From Deltaproteobacteria bacterium (GTDB lineage Bacteria > Myxococcota_A > UBA9160 > UBA6930): 64,000 nt of DNA. This document shows, one piece after another, positions 63,360-64,000 of this stretch (the first letter of the stretch is position 1; each line of letters begins with the position of its first letter). The position numbers and the translations under genes were made by a program. The DNA is taken from assembly GCA_029261795.1 (NCBI GenBank), contig JAJDAP010000003.1, positions 1 through 64,000 on the forward strand. The letters are read 5' to 3'. The notes beneath the pieces are model-generated. The model saw only the letters and a program-made list of their open reading frames with translations. It was not told where the DNA came from and did not search any database.

Positions 63360-64000
63360 TCAGGGGCCTCCGAGTCGCTCGCGGACCCGGATCGCGATAT
63401 CGCTGCTGTACTCCGGGGGGACCACGAATGCGCCGGCCGGCGGTTCGCCCTGCCTGACCTCGCGGACGATGGCCTCGCGGACCAAGCTCTCTCCCTCGTA
63501 GAGATCGATCTCGAGGGGCACGCCCTCGACGCGATCGAAGAGATCCAGTGCCGCCAAGCCATCGGATCGAAGTCGATCGGGCAGGAGCCCGGAGATATCG
63601 CGCGCGAACACGGCCAGGGCTCGCACCGGCGCCAGCGCATCCGGCGGCAGCGCCGCGGCGGAAAGCGTCGCTTCACAGAAACGCGCCTCGCGTTGCGCGT
63701 CGACCCAGAGCTCGCGCACGCGACAATCGATCCCTCGGACCTTGCCAACCTGATCGGTACTCCGAACCGCGAATGCCCGCGCTGGCCCGGTCGACTCGGG
63801 GCCGAAGGTGGAATCGAGCAGGCTCTCGGCCGCCGCCCGCGCTTCCGGCGGAAGCTCGGAGGTCCGCGCGCGAAGCCCCGACTCGACGTCCACGAGCGCG
63901 CTGGCCACGCCGGAGGCGGTGCTTCGGTCGAGCTTCAAGACACTCCCTCGTTCATGGTCGAGCGCCCAGACGATTCCCTGATCGACCGAGTAGATGATGC
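63360..64000 (-). CDS. Hypothetical protein, N-terminus beyond the window
   Basis: At least 212 residues. The frame stays open from the stop at 63360 to the right edge and reads IIYSVDQGIVWALDHERGSVLKLDRS before the first internal ATG/TTG, so the real start is outside. The visible part has beta-strand then helical character (MKLDRSTASGVASALVDVESGLRARTSELPPEARAAAESLLDS; AVRSTDQVGKVRGIDCRVRELWVDAQREARFCEATLSAA). The 'W-x-LD..x..x..LD' opening followed by helices and a CRV/FCEA cysteine pair is reminiscent of DUF4412-type periplasmic proteins. That match is weak. Function unknown. Confidence 0.55.
   Translation of the reverse strand, partial: IIYSVDQGIVWALDHERGSVLKLDRSTASGVASALVDVESGLRARTSELPPEARAAAESLLDSTFGPESTGPARAFAVRSTDQVGKVRGIDCRVRELWVDAQREARFCEATLSAAALPPDALAPVRALAVFARDISGLLPDRLRSDGLAALDLFDRVEGVPLEIDLYEGESLVREAIVREVRQGEPPAGAFVVPPEYSSDIAIRVRERLGGP

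Overview
The window is dense, G+C-rich bacterial chromosome: 46 calls as protein-coding genes or gene remnants, short gaps, many 4-bp start/stop overlaps, and no tRNA or rRNA that I could find. The mix points to an uncultured deltaproteobacterium-like lineage (Myxococcota, Binatota or a relative): type IV pilus ATPases, multihaem cytochromes, an Mla lipid system, F420/FMN-type flavoproteins, a rhomboid fused to a long acidic tail, and a RAYT-type transposase. The lineage is inferred from gene families only; there is no rRNA or other decisive marker.

Layout. 1-4.9 kb: a broken REP-type transposase at the left edge, a flavin-binding protein behind an inverted-repeat promoter, a phosphoesterase, EgtD (ergothioneine) coupled to a gamma-glutamylcyclotransferase, and a biotin-dependent carboxyltransferase. 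4.9-13.5 kb (minus): a DUF945 protein and an AddAB-like helicase-nuclease pair. 13.5-16.4 kb: a PPOX-fold protein, an exported beta-propeller lipoprotein, peroxiredoxin and a class I glutamine amidotransferase. 16.4-21 kb: the rhomboid fusion and amtB-glnB behind a near-perfect sigma-54 promoter. 21.1-24.5 kb: PilB-type ATPase coupled to a Ycf46-like AAA ATPase. 24.5-28.5 kb: an LLM flavoprotein, then a degraded patch with an acyl-CoA dehydrogenase remnant, a PEP-CTERM protein, an IS3 remnant and a secreted beta-helix protein.

28.7-46.1 kb is the most unusual part. A three-gene minus-strand operon encodes exported proteins: a c-type cytochrome, a giant protein with seven exact 96-residue cadherin-like repeats plus haem-binding and LamG-like regions, and a Tat-exported DUF1501-like protein. 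Next to it is a putative electron-conduit locus: a 9-haem cytochrome divergent from an outer-membrane barrel protein, a membrane-anchored Fe-S/FAD/NAD(P) oxidoreductase whose second cluster motif has His in place of a Cys, an exported Sel1/ankyrin protein, and, on the opposite strand, a histidine-rich b-type membrane protein followed 1 bp later by a 21-haem cytochrome. Together these could carry electrons from NAD(P)H across both membranes. Substrate and direction cannot be read from the sequence.

46-64 kb is mostly housekeeping: a TMTC-like membrane protein, a ureohydrolase overlapping a PatB/MalY aminotransferase with an extra N-terminal domain, an M14-like peptidase, valS, mlaE-D-A-C without an ATPase gene, DAHP synthase, two PilT-type ATPases, lspA, an exported carboxylesterase, and a partial gene at the right edge. 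Several genes lack a Shine-Dalgarno sequence and instead have a T-A-n-n-n-T hexamer 6-7 nt before the start codon, which suggests leaderless transcription.
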